A DNA stretch of 64,000 nt, taken from NCBI GenBank assembly GCA_015179045.1, contig WHUZ01000008.1:806001-870000 (forward strand). The letters are read 5' to 3'. Shown here piece after piece: positions 1 to 11,512 of the stretch. Position numbers and translations under genes: made by a program. This stretch comes from Kalaharituber pfeilii (Eukaryota; Ascomycota; Pezizomycetes; Pezizales; Pezizaceae). The notes below the pieces were generated by a model that had not been told where the DNA came from, did not search any database, and saw nothing but the letters and a program-made list of their open reading frames with translations. How positions within the stretch are numbered: the first letter of the stretch is position 1; the number at the start of each line of letters is the position of its first letter.

Positions 1-111
1 CTTCCCTTTCCGATTCCGTTTTTCTCCCCAGCGACCATTCGTCATACAACCTAGACTCACTCGGAGCCACAAACTTGAACAAGCCCAGAACAATATTACC
101 TTACAGCAACA

Positions 112-1819
112 ATGGGGATCTACCAATTCAGTTGGTGAGTGATGACAGTCTCCTCAAGTTCTTGATTTCAGGCTCCTGTTTCTGCCCCCCCCTCCCCCCC
201 AAATGCGGCTTCGGGCTTGTAGCTCGCAATCCTTGGCTGTCTTGACTGTTTCCGGTTGGCTGGTTGCCAAAATGAACAAAATCTTGCCCATGCGAAACTC
301 TGTCGTCACTCTAGCAATGAATCAGTTCTTGGAATTCTTCGAAGCTCAGCTAGGCTACAAAACCCCATGTCCTCTCTTTTGAAACATGTATCACTATACT
401 TCGCACTTGGTTTATCACAAGGAGACCTTCCTGCGCAATTAGACACTAATTCGTCTCAACCTCACTGAACAGGCCACACCCAGCAAGCGACGTCGTCGTC
501 ACAGGAACTTTTGATGAGTGGAAGGGCAGCGTGAAGCTTCAAAAGAACGAGAGTGGGCTTTTCTCGGCAGTAGTTGACTTAGGAGAAACCGACCAAGTCT
601 TCTACAAGGTAAGAACCTACTGTTCAACTTCCTGATATCATAATCTCAATGCCGAAACCTCATGAGAGATGTCCCTGCTCTCTTACGTCACCAATATCAG
701 CTTGATCATGATTACATTAGTATCAAGCTCAAGCTCCTGTTACACAGTGGTATTGAGGGTCGGCAGCATTGAGTTTAGGCATAGATTGATACCTTTTCAC
801 ACCGTACTGTTTAATGTCATTCCTGAGCTAACGAGTTGACATAATAGTTTATCGTTGACGGCCACTGGACAGTGAACGAGAAGGCTCGAAAACAATTTGA
901 TCACTCAGGAAACGAAAACAACGTTCTCACCAAAGACGAGATGGCCACTCCATCACCAGCGACCGAAGAGAAACACGAGCAAGCTCCTACCCCCACTGAG
1001 GCGGACATGTCGCATACTCCAGGCACCAATGATGTACCTGGTGGCTTTCCAGAAACCCCTGCATCAGAAGTCAAGCAGTCTAACCTCGATGTCACACCTG
1101 TGGCACCTGTTTTGCCTCCTGTCGTTACTCCTGCAGAGGAACGAGAAGCACAGGGCACCAGCGTGCTTGACATTCCTCTACCAGTCGTGGACGATGTGAA
1201 GACTGCAGATGTTCCAGTTATTGTCAAGGAATCCCAAGAGGCAGCTCAAGTTCCACCAGAAGCCAGCGCAGTTTCCGAGGTTGTGGAAGCTAAGAAGGAG
1301 ATTGAAAGGGAAATTGAACAAGTTGTCCCGGAGGCACCTGTTACTGCACCCGCAGAACAGGCGACGGAAGAGATTTCAGCTGAGGCTGCTGCGGATGAAG
1401 ATTTAGTGGAGACGAAAGCTGAATTAGAAGAGGAGTTTCTTTCACACCCATCAGAGGAGGAGCCATCTCAAGTTTTGGCACCAATTGCTCTTGCAGCACC
1501 AATGGAGAAGGCCAGTGACCCAGAGAATTCCACACCCAATGGTAATCGATCCGTCTCTCCCACCATCTCTCCACTGACAACTCCAGCTGCACCAACTACT
1601 TCAACATTTACCACTGCAGTTCCAGGCACAACCTTCAAGTCGGACAAGGCACCATCCACTGCCAGTTCATCGTCTTCATCGTCTTCATCGTCTGCATCGT
1701 CCGCCAATATCCACGACGAAAAGAAAGAGCAGGAAGCACCCCAAGAAAAGACCCAGGAGAAAAAGAAGGAGAAGAGGCGAAGTATGCTCCTGAGCAGGAT
1801 CCTCAATATGTTCAAGTAG
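112..1819 (+). CDS. AMPK-type glycogen-binding-domain protein (Crp1/Mdg1-like)
   Basis: Three exons, 112-134, 473-608 and 848-1819, joined by GT..AG introns that keep one frame and give 376 residues. The first ~75 residues form a CBM48/AMPK1_CBM fold signature: YQFSW at the start, VVVTGTFDEWKGSVKL, FYKFIVDGHWTVNE. This module is found in AMPK beta subunits and in yeast Crp1 and Mdg1, where it is linked to binding of branched DNA and to signalling. The remaining ~300 residues are low-complexity Pro/Glu/Ala/Thr-rich sequence with a polyserine stretch and a basic end (KKEKRRSMLLSRILNMFK). The ATG at 112 is chosen because it starts directly in the conserved YxFSW strand, as in the yeast proteins. 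The domain and splice sites are seen in the sequence. The exact role is inference; the tail could serve in regulation or membrane association. Confidence 0.85.
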
Positions 1820-2809
1820 ATTTTGATAAAGCTTTATGTTCACTAGGGATGCCGGATCTTTTTGCCTTTCTTTCCTTCTCTTCCTTGTTATATCTTTGCT
1901 TTGTGATACTGCGTTTCCTTTGTTGGTAGGCGGAGAATTCATTATGGTGTGATTTCCGTATTTGTTTAGTCTGACTTTTTCCCAGGAAACCCCGGAAAAA
2001 GAAGGACTAATGGTAAGGTGACTTGAAGCTTTTGGTAACGCGGCGACTTCACGAATTACTATCCTGATTTCATTGATGCTGTTATGTCTTATGCTTCATG
2101 ATTTTCCTTTCATGCTTTTCTTTTTACTAATTCGCTTGACGTTTTCGCATTTCCTCCTAGCTTCTTATGCGCTATCGAGTTGTCGTTTCTTTCACTCTAG
2201 CACACTTCGTTCATTCATGTTATTGGGCTTGGATTGCTTTTTCGTGGATGCACTTTTCTTTTAAAGTCTAATGCAATGGTGAAGGTGCGGAATACAATTA
2301 TGCTTGATTAGGGAGAAGAAACCTAAATTAGTAGGGATGGAGAATTGACGACAAGTTCCTGGTTCTTGATGGGGGAAAGAAGGGAGGATTTAGGGTACGT
2401 AATTGCAAGGGAGTAGGAGATGGCGGAGGATGGAATGAGGAAATCTCTGGGTTCGCTTTTTGTTCTTTACTCTGTGTTCGTTTACATTTCAATAAAGTTC
2501 TAACCAAAAACAACAGCTTCTGAACCTCGTTTTTGCACCAATTGTCCACTAGTTCTATGATGACTTGCCATAATGGGAGTGCACAATGCATATGGAGACT
2601 TCAAGAGTGATTGCCGAAAAGATTTCATCCTCGACTCACACCCAGCGTTTTCTGACCCTCTAGATCCCTATCCAATTAACACAACAATCATTAATTAGAA
2701 CATACCCATATCAAGCTTTCTATTTCGTATACCTTGGCGAGATGAGATAGTACCCGTCACTGAACCTCCTGAACTCGAAAGCTGTCTATTAGTAACAACA
2801 CATTAAAGT
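1820..2809. other. Intergenic stretch, no gene seen
   Basis: Contains the presumed 3' UTR of the upstream gene and T-rich sequence. Short open frames here have no codon pattern or motif that supports a gene. Confidence 0.5.
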
Positions 2810-3223
2810 TCAGTTAAAAGTCCTTGTTTCTCTATGGTTTCTTGTCTCTACTGGTCGTGAGTCTGCCAATTGCTCCTTTCCTTCCACTTGCACATTCAAT
2901 CCTGCTGCCGACTCCTTATTGGGCTGATCCGCCGCCGTCAGAATACTTCCTCCTTCTCCGCTCAATGGCGCCCTTGGCGGGAAGAAATTGACCCCTTCAA
3001 TCCTAGTGCATATATCCCGTTCCCCGATCCCTATCTGCTCCGCGACGCCGGGCCAGAGGATAAACTTTGTGCGGCAGCAATCGCGCTCGTCACGGGGGAA
3101 GTTCTGGTAGTAGTTGTTGTTGAAGGATGGGTGGAGGCAGTAAGCATACAGGCGCAGGCCAGTAGGGAAGTCGCCAACGTGTGGAGTCGGATGGAGGAGG
3201 GTACGACGGACGTAGTAGCACAT
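2810..3223 (-). CDS. Small hypothetical protein
   Basis: An ATG at 3223 opens a 137-codon frame beginning MCYYVRRTLLHPTPHVGD. It has cysteines at the start and a CC pair further on (DERDCCRTKF), no membrane segment and no family I recognise. The N-terminal half looks protein-like, with balanced composition and aromatic-rich segments such as SFNNNYYQNFPRD. The C-terminal third is less convincing. The frame is open further upstream to 3391, but that extension is Pro/Ser-rich and contains a GTAAGC donor-like site, so it may be UTR or hold an intron. It could be a real small protein of the MCYY type seen in fungal genomes, or a chance ORF. Confidence 0.35.
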   Translation of the reverse strand: MCYYVRRTLLHPTPHVGDFPTGLRLYAYCLHPSFNNNYYQNFPRDERDCCRTKFILWPGVAEQIGIGERDICTRIEGVNFFPPRAPLSGEGGSILTAADQPNKESAAGLNVQVEGKEQLADSRPVETRNHRETRTFN

Positions 3224-4312
3224 TTGTTGTTGTGAAGGCGCAAAGGGCTCAGGCGGGGAGGGGGAGGGACACAGAGTCGGTAAGTAAACAAGCGTAGACT
3301 GTGCAATCTCTCTCTCTCTCTGAGGATAGAAAGTCCAAGAATCTAGAAAAGCGCTTACGACAAGGCAGGAATGTAGCATATACAAATACATACATTAAGT
3401 ATTTATACATATCCAAAATACATGAGAAATAGATACAAGAGTAATGGGTGGAAAGTTTGTAGGATGGCCTTCTCTACCTAACCCTGAAACCCCCAGCACT
3501 CCCGTGATGAGCGAGGTACCGGATCGAGAGAGGTTATTCTGAACAGAGTTTGCAACAAAATTATATCCTTCAATAACGGTACAAACACAAATAACTATCC
3601 CTATAGCAATAGTACTCACAAACTCAGTCGCCTAACACCTTCTCAGCTTTTTCGTTCAAACCAGGTTCTCCGAGCTCTAACATAAGGTGTGATATATTTT
3701 GCTATACCCCTTACCAGCCAAACGAGGAGATTAGAGTACCAAGCTTGCTTGGGAAAGGGGGATGCGGCTAGGAAGAGGGGTATAACATGGGGAATAAATT
3801 TGAACATTCAGAGTAAGGTGGGGGGGTATGTATATGATAAGTGTATGAAAGCTAAAGCAGGCAAAACGTAGTGCACAAAATCTACTTTAATAATAATCCA
3901 ACAATGTCCTGGATAAATATAGAGTACCTGGCGGGTATACTGTAGTATATGGTTGAAATGATCTAGTCTCGTAACCAGGAAACGATCATATAAAAATAGT
4001 ACGTTAGCCCTTGGTTTACAAATTTGAGGACCGTATATACGACTTTGAATGGAGAATGTTCCTCAATCCCGAGGCTAAAAGGCAATCTGGAACCGATCTT
4101 TCCTTGGAGATGTTGGCAGCAAAAGAGGTATAATGTATTTATGCCATCATGACAGTCTCGTACCATGATGATACGAGTCAAAGCTTGATAGTAACATGCA
4201 TATGTTCATAAAATTTTGCTTAGTTTGTGGAGCATTGAACAGCTTAGGAAAGGAAACCCTCAGCGGGTATCATTGGGATCATGTGTCCCAACAACACCTT
4301 CCATGTGCGTCC
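3224..4312. other. Intergenic stretch, no gene seen
   Basis: AT-rich sequence between two small minus-strand candidates. Nothing recognisable was found on either strand. Confidence 0.4.
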
Positions 4313-4586
4313 CTAGTAGGCGTTGATGCCTCGAGCAACCTCAAGAAGGATCTGAAGCATCACCTTCTCGGATTCGTTTTTCTTAATTGCCTGGTCGTCT
4401 CTGTACAAGGATCTTACTGAATGAATGGGAGGGATCACTCTCATAGACTAGTACGTATATGCTTAGACTTACCAGATTTGCTGAAGAGGAGCTAGAAGCT
4501 TGAGCCACATACTGGCCCCACCACCCCCTGTATTCCTCTAGCAGACCAACAAGCTCAGCGCTTCTGCTGTTCGTCTCAGCCAGATG
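4313..4586 (-). CDS. Last two exons of a small unrecognised gene
   Basis: Two exons read in one frame: 4473-4586, preceded by an acceptor TTTCAG, and 4313-4390, which ends at a TAG. Together they encode HLAETNSRSAELVGLLEEYR followed by a WW-containing helix, a polyserine linker, and after the intron AIKKNESEKVMLQILLEVAR ending GINAY. The intron 4391-4472 has a clean GTAAGT donor. The two helical, charged blocks look like a small coiled-coil complex subunit, but I cannot name the family. An earlier acceptor at about 4434 would put the second exon out of frame. The first exon and start codon were not found; candidate ATGs lie between 4740 and 4960. Confidence 0.5.
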
Positions 4587-5759
4587 CTGAAACCAACACG
4601 TTAAGCGCAAATGCTAGTCTCGCGCAGATTTTGAGTATGATAGCGAACAAACTGCCCGTTTATACTTCTCTTTCAAAACCGAAGAGTATGCGTGGGCGCT
4701 AGGAAGAAGCCGCCTGGAGACGAGGCTAGCTAGAAAGGGGTTTGTGCCATCATATGTAGGTTTTTTTCGAACTGTTAAAATGCGCCAAGGCTGCACACAA
4801 AAGTTCGTACCACCGCCAAGCCCGCAGCCAAAAATTCCTCGTATAAAAACTCCGCCAACTAGCTCTTCTTCTACCTTTTCTTCTTCACGCGACTTTGTGA
4901 GTTTCCCCCACCCCATACACCCCTCCGTCCATGGTGACACATGGTTGACAACGCATCTCTACACAATCCAGACTTCATAGGATCATATTCTATAGTTAAT
5001 GTCCTCTTCTTTTAGGTCTTAACAGACACAAGAACCTCAACTCGGCTGATGACCGGAAATCCCCAATGCCCAAGAGTGAAGCCTTGTAGCACCGCTTTTT
5101 CGGAGTCGGTGTGGTGATGATCTCTACTCTGATGATGCTCTCAATGATTCCTTCAGGGATCATGCATTTGACGGGTGGGTGTTAGTGGAGGTCTGACGGG
5201 GCTTTACTTCTATTTCCGCTTTTTCTCTTCCCTCCTTTGGTTCTCGAAAGCTGCAAATAGCTGCATACGATTGGATGAAAATACATATCTACTAGTGGTG
5301 AAGAATACAATCTTGGATTCTGTGAATTTCATACTAAGTTCCAATTTCTGTGATTGCGAATGCCCTGTCACCTATTCCTACAGTCTGAATCCGTTTTGGA
5401 CGTAGAATTAATTCGTATCTAAGTGCTTCTTGACATTTTGGCTGTGAAACCCTGTGCTCAGCGCCCAACTGCTTGGGGCTTTCCTTGTCAGCACAAAGTT
5501 TGGAAGTCGTGCGGACCTTCGCTACGGTAGTCAATCGCCACTGGACAATGGTCATGTCCCAGTTGTAACGGATTTATACATGAGTGAATGGTAAAGGTTA
5601 TGAATGCTGATCTGAGTATGGGCGAATGGCATGAATAATATTCCTTGATGTTGATGTAGAGTGGCATGTTCCAGATGAAACTGATGTAGAAGTGCATGTT
5701 CGTTTGTTTCACATCGTAATCAGTTGTTTTACTTTCTTTTTACATTTGGATAAACGTGT
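4587..5759. other. Intergenic stretch, no gene seen
   Basis: Probably includes the missing 5' exon and promoter of the small minus-strand gene at its left edge. Otherwise no convincing coding sequence. Confidence 0.35.
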
Positions 5760-6295
5760 GTGCAGCGCGGGCTAGTCTGGGTTGCACAAGCAGCTCAGCA
5801 AGCAAGTGGTCGGAACCGGCAGGTGATCTGCATTGAGCCTTCTAGAACAGATTGCTTGTTCTCCGCCCTGTTTCGCTTCGCTCTCGGCTGCTCTCATGCG
5901 GCATGGAGGGCGTAAGATGTGACACGCAGATTGGGGGTTGGCACGACCGTGCGACCGTGCCATAGCCTGTTGCGCAGCCCCGCAGAGGTGGGCAGAACGA
6001 TATTGGGGATTGCCTCGCGATGCCGTTCGCTTCTCTCGCACGTGCCTCGCAAGACGCTCACTTGTGAGGCTAGCGTTGGGCGCGGCAATCGTATCATAGG
6101 GACATTGATTGACGGTGGGGGGGGGAAGGGGGCTGCGGACGCATCGCAAGTGATACTCGAGTTCAGGTGCGGGCTTCAACTCGCTCGCTCCGCAGCTGCC
6201 TACACTGAGACGTCGGCGCATGGAACACAAGATTACAACCTCACTCAATACATGTCTCTGTTGTTCCCTGCTGCGTCGTGGCAAATGCTGGCCTA

Positions 6296-6345
6296 TGGGG
6301 GTGGGGTGGGGGGTGGGGGGTGGGGGGTGGGGGGTGGGGGGCGGC
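6296..6345 (+). repeat. (G6T)n-type array, quadruplex-prone
   Basis: Tandem G-runs of 4-6 separated by single T (GGGGTGGGGGGT pattern), at least six runs. Such a run of G-tracts meets the usual rule for a G-quadruplex on the + strand. Confidence 0.8.
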
Positions 6346-6828
6346 TGCCAGGGCGGGCACCTACAAGTACGCTGCTGGTCCAGGCTGTGAATCAGCGCGG
6401 GGCCGCTGGATAGCGCGCATGGGTACTAGTATTTCTGAGTCTGAGCCGGGGCGGGCGGGCGGCGGCCTGTCTCAATGCCCCACCGACAACGACAGCGCGC
6501 GACGGAGCACGGGTGCTGCCCCGCCGCTCGTCCCCGCGCCGTGCGGTCGAGTCAATTGCACGCAGCAGCAGCGGGAGAGCAGTGCTGCATCCTACGTCTT
6601 GCGCCGTGTCGTGCTGCGCTGCGCTGCCTGCCGGCTGATATATCCCTCCCTCTGCTCCTCTCGCGCTCCTGCGTGCCGGTCGAGCCAGCCCCTGCACCCC
6701 CGCATCCTCCAGCGTCCCCAGCGCCCCTCCCCCAGCCCCCCTTCGGCGAGGCCTATCGATATCGTCGAGTAGCCCTCTCCCCATCCCCCACCCCGCTTCC
6801 GCCCCCCAATACCAGCACTCTCCCACCC

Positions 6829-6897
6829 CACACTCCCACACTCCCACTCCCACTCCCACACTCCCACACTCCCACACTCCCACACTCCCACACTCCT
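6829..6897 (+). repeat. CACTCCCA-type tandem repeat
   Basis: Direct repeats of CACTCC/CACTCCCA units, about ten copies. The strand is strongly C-rich. Confidence 0.8.
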
Positions 6898-6960
6898 CCG
6901 CTCCCCCTCCCATCTTTACCCCACTGAGCCTCCTCCCCCCCCCTCCCCCCCCCCGTAGTG

Positions 6961-7715
6961 CTCGTAGTGTTCTGGTGGCTTGAAACCGACGCTCCCCCTG
7001 GCTAGCTCGCACTTCGTTTCGAAAATTAATTCTGAGGCAACAGTCTCGAATTTTGAGGCTGATGTGCCGCTGAGCTGCGATTGGTTTGTCACAGCACCCT
7101 ACAGGCTTGCCTCTTTTTTGATCTTAATTTTAAATGAAAATTCCATGATAAGAGTGTACTGACACACGACGCCTTGTTGATTTAGCCTCCTTCCACTTCT
7201 TCATTCTTTCCATCAGTGTTCTTTTACACTTTCCTGATTCTCTAGCCCTCCCTACATTCAAGCCCCATCAGAAGCACATTCTCCTCGCTAGGGTTTATCT
7301 TAGCAATAGTGCCTTAAGTCGGAGTTCTCCTGGTCGGAAGCCTGGAACGGAGACTTCTCGGGCTGCAGCAGCTCTTTACGGCCCTGACTGAGTGGTCTCG
7401 CTGAATACTATTGTTTTAGAAACACATCACCCATAACTGCCAGCCCACAAAGGAGCCTATTCTTACCGCTTCAAGAAACAGCGAATCACCATAAACAAAC
7501 GGGGGCATTCAAGGTAAGTTTACTCGGATGCTGTTCTATCGGCTCCATGTCTAATTTGTTGATTGAATTTGATTGTGTTTAGCACGCCGGCTACCCCACT
7601 TCGGTCCTCCTCGAAGTCAAACCATCTTGAGTCTAATATCAGACAACTGATAAGCAACACAAAATAGCCCCTCTCGCACCGCCAACCTAAATAGCACTCG
7701 ATAGACCCACTACCA
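6961..7715 (+). promoter_or_regulatory. Promoter and 5' leader of the PKA regulatory-subunit gene
   Basis: Non-coding sequence directly before the PKA-R start. A GGTAAGTTT donor-like site at about 7513 suggests an intron in the 5' leader, as is common in fungi, but its acceptor is not certain. Confidence 0.35.
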
Positions 7716-9112
7716 ATGTCATTACCGGCGAAATATCTCGAGGAAATTAATATTCTCAATCGCGAAGTTCTGCGACATCAGCCAGAGGACATTCTCCAGT
7801 TTTGCTCGAATTACTTCAACCGTCGTCTCGAAGCTCAGCGTTCTGAGTTTCTGCTGAACCAGCAAAAGACCTTCAATCCCTTTAAAATGTCCGTCATACA
7901 AGAGTCCGAACGATTTCCGGGCACTTTCGGAGGGTTTGGAGATGGAGCACAAGGGACGATCAGAGAAGAAACAGAGGAGGAGTTGAGTAGCTCCCCAACA
8001 ACCTCTATCTTCAGAAATACCTTTGCTGGCCCAGAGACACGAACGCCAATAACACCGCATTCGCCGTTCTCTCCGCGAGGAGCAAATAATCCTTTTTCCT
8101 TTGAGTACGCCTCTCCTAGCAGTCGCCCAAGTACGCTCTCACCTAATACTGCTTTCGGGCAGGATATCCCTCCTAATTACAACATGAATCGGCGAACATC
8201 AGTATCAGCGGAGTCCTTGATGCCTTCCGCAGCAAGTGAGGAATGGACCCCTCCTACATATCCCAAAAGTGAGGAGCAGATGAACCGTCTCCGACAGGCT
8301 GTTGCGAAAAATTTCCTATTTACTTCACTTGAGGAGGACCAGTTTTCCCAAGTTCTCATGGCTCTCAACGAGAAGCCAATTCCAGCACAAGGCACTCGTG
8401 TCATCACTCAAGGAGACGTAGGTGATTTCTTCTATGTCGTTGAGAAAGGTGCATTTGATATCTATGTCAACAAGTCTGGAAAAATGGAATCTGGACCAAA
8501 TGGAATGGGTACCAAAGTTGCTTCTGTTGGCCCTGGCGGCTCTTTCGGCGAGCTTGCGTTGATGTACAATGCCCCGCGTGCAGCAACCATTATTTCAACT
8601 GTACCACATGCTATATTGTGGTCACTTGACAGAGTTACCTTCCGTCGTATTATTCTGGAAAATACCTTTAAACGAAGACGGATGTATGAAGCTTTTCTTG
8701 AAGAGGTTCCTATCCTCAGCGCGCTTACTGCGTCAGAGCGTGCTAAGGTTGCAGATGCTTTACAAACGCATACATTCAATCCCGGTGAGGTCGTCATTAA
8801 GGAAGGGGACCCAGGTGACAATTTCTATATTACCGAAGATGGCACTGCGGATGTTTACAAGAGTGATACGCAAGGTGTGATTAAAACGTATGGCAAGGGT
8901 GATTACTTTGGTGAGCTCGCTTTACTCAATGACCAGCCCGAGCGGCATCCGTGGTTGCAAGGACCAAGCTCAAGGTGGCTTCGTTGGGTAAGGAAGGGTT
9001 CCAGAGATTGTTGGGGCCTGTAGTGGATATCATGAGGAGAAATGATCCTACATTGAAGGAGGAAGTAGGCCCACTAGAGATGATGGAGAGCTCTGGACCA
9101 CTTGATCCTTGA
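7716..9112 (+). CDS. cAMP-dependent protein kinase regulatory subunit (frame broken near 8940)
   Basis: Regulatory subunit that holds PKA catalytic subunits inactive until cAMP binds. From ATG 7716 the order is: dimerisation/docking helices (residues ~5-45), a Ser/Pro/Thr-rich linker, inhibitor site RRTSV (159-163, with a phosphorylatable Ser), CNB-A with phosphate-binding cassette FGELALMYNAPRAA (277-290), and CNB-B with cassette FGELALLNDQP (398 onward). Just after this proline (codon ending 8939) the frame fails and a stop follows at 9021-9023. In the frame one base earlier, the sequence continues as AASVVARTKLKVASLGKEGF and on to DIMRRNDP, ending at 9112, which is the expected C-terminus. 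One base is therefore missing relative to the family within about 8937-8941 (CCC run). Single exon in the coding part. Confidence 0.93.
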
Positions 9113-10222
9113 TAATGGATAAGGAAAGTCATGGGGAGAGGTAGAGGTGCATAGAAAGTTGAAAGACTGTGTGTCCATTGTTGCCCGTACCTATTACCTC
9201 TCACTTCTGGTTGGAGGGGACTGTAGTTTGGTGGCTAGAGTTGAGAGATAAAGGCTTTGAGGGCTTTAGGACTCTGTAACTGATAGATAAAGATTGGGGA
9301 TTGTGCTGCTTCTTTTCTTAACTATAGGAGATGACAGCTCGGGTGGGAAAATACCCCTTCCCTCATTGCCATTACTATGCAGAGTGCCATTGACTACTAT
9401 AAGTTTTTTTTACTGACCTTGTTATACTTGTTGCGTTGAGTTATTTTTACGTATGTACTCGGCAGGCTTACTTCTTTTTTTTTTTTTTTGTCTATCCGCC
9501 TTGAAATTACTTGGGTCTGATTTGTGGTCTTTTTGTGGTCATTGTAACCCTGTGGTATGAGCTGCTGGAGTTAAGTCGATGAGGGTTCACAGTTTCCGCT
9601 TGTTTTCTGGTGCTTATTCTGCACTATCCATGCTCTGACTGTGTTTCTAGCACTTGTTAAGCCACCCTTTTGCCGAAGATTTTGTAGTGCAAATTATACA
9701 CTTTAACTTGTTTCTTTTCTTTCATTCCATGTGTACTTATATGAAATTCCTACATCAGGATCAACAAAGTGCATGAGATGCATCATATGTAATGAATTGC
9801 ATATGTTTACAACAAGGGGGGGTTGCAAGGTTGAGGGAAGAAGGGGGAGGGAGGGGAAGGGCGGGAGTAACGCAACAAGGCATGTGAGCTACTGTAGGTC
9901 TAATCAGCTTCTTAAGGCTCAAAGCTACATATCCGGCTAACAAGAGCTTCTCCGGCACGACCTCCTCGAGACGTTGGGATGGCAAAGATTCGAATAGCAA
10001 ACGCATTGCGATGAGTGTGAACGAGATTGACCATGGTCCGGTAGCACGCCGATAGTAGATATCTGGGCGAACAGGTAATTGAGGGGAGTGGTGGCATACG
10101 TCATCCCATGGAGTCATTGACGTATATTACCCTGGTATGTTACCAAGAGCACTTTACCCTGAATGCAGCAAGTTAGTGCAATTAAGTATTAATATGCCAG
10201 AACTTTGTCAAATGGTAATATA
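9113..10222. other. Intergenic stretch
   Basis: 3' UTR and spacer with T-runs (9475-9489). No gene seen. Confidence 0.4.
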
Positions 10223-10929
10223 CAGTCTACCCTTGCTATAACGAAAACCAAAAATCTGGCACTTTTTTTTTCGTCATAGCAAGGTTTCGTTATAGAATAT
10301 TGTGGCAAGATTAGTCATGTCCTTGGCAGCTGAATTTAAAAGCCCGAGTACCTCAGGAGTTTATGGCAAGAGATTTTAACTCTGTGATTTTCCTCCTTAT
10401 GGAAATAACCGGAGTAGGAAAAAATGAGAGTACAAAATTGAGAGTACAGAAGTATTGATTAGGTACTATGCAGATGCAAAAATCAATCATGTTTTTGAAG
10501 CAAAATTACCTACAAAGCCGAACCTCAGGCTAGAAAAGCAGCAACTATGCAAAAAGAAGACTGGAGCTGCAAAAACAAAAAGAAACCCTAGACGCAGTTC
10601 GAAAGCATTTCACAATGAATCCGGTACGAGTACAATCCAAGCACACCCTTTTTTGTGGAATTGGGCCAAAACTAACTAGAGAGTTTCTAGTTGTGCAATT
10701 GGGTGGTTCTTAATTAGTCATGCATTCCACTAGCCATTTTTCGTTATAGCAAGAATTATTTGTATGCAGACAGAAATAACTTTCACTCAGACTAATTTTC
10801 GTTTCGTTATTTGGTGGATTTTCGTTATAGCAGGAGCTGTTTGAGTGCGAACGGAATAATGGCTCCGTTCAATTTTCGGTATAACAAGGTTTTCGCTATA
10901 GCGAGTTTCGTTATAGCAAGGGCAGACTG
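10223..10929. mobile_element. MITE copy 1, pogo/Fot-like (Tc1/mariner group)
   Basis: Starts CAGTCTACCCTTGCTATAACG and ends with the inverted form ending AGGGCAGACTG. It is flanked by TA on both sides (10221-10222, 10930-10931), the target of Tc1/mariner-type transposases. Subterminal CGTTATAGC motifs are repeated several times inside each end. The 707-bp interior has no intact transposase. Two more copies lie at 27.8 and 29.4 kb. Confidence 0.85.
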
Positions 10930-11139
10930 TAGGACATATCAGGTACTACTAAGTCTATAATTTCTATGCAACTACCAATTTCAGCTTACTGGCTAAAACG
11001 CAATGCATATATTTTCTTAAAAATATATCCTTTGCTGCTTTTAAAGTTTCATCAGTTTCTATAATTGAAAAAGTCAACCGCTTTGTAAAATATATACATG
11101 TGTCCATGCAAAAAATTCATGACCCAATTTAGGTACGTT

Positions 11140-11262
11140 TTTTTTTTTATTTCACCTTAACGAGAGAATATAAAAAAAAGAAAAAGAAAAAAAGAAAAAA
11201 AAGGTAAAAAAAGAAAAAATAAAATAAAATAAAATAAAATAAATAAATAAATAAAAATGAAA
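11140..11262. repeat. A-rich microsatellite tract with (AAAAT)n
   Basis: Long stretch of A-runs ending in repeated AAAAT and AAAT units just beyond the 3' end of the helicase gene. Confidence 0.8.
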
Positions 11263-11512
11263 ATGAAAAATGATAAAAATCAATTAAAGGAAAAAAACAT
11301 TAAACAATAGAAAAGCCATAAAAAAATCAAAATTAGCGAGAAAAAAGGGGAAAGGAAAAGAAATTTGCATAACAGCGTAAGAAATGCTAAAATGATAAAA
11401 CAGAAAAGAAGAACATGGTATATTAATACTCATTGCATCTGTCATCAACAAAAGAAACAACTCTGTACCATCTGACATATGTCGGTGGGTACATTGGAAG
11501 TAGATCCGTATT

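Larger units (their letters stand above)
5760..6960. other. GC-rich, low-complexity island
   Basis: About 1.2 kb of visibly GC-rich sequence with G-runs, C-runs and simple repeats, in contrast with AT-rich flanks. Long open frames exist in several frames at once because stop codons are rare in GC-rich DNA; none shows domains or codon structure. It may be part of the far-upstream region of the PKA regulatory-subunit gene. Confidence 0.5.

Noticed and set aside
5919..6927. Overlapping long open frames on both strands
   Set aside because: GC-rich, repeat-rich DNA gives open frames in all phases; composition is Arg/Pro/His-rich with no domain or splice pattern.
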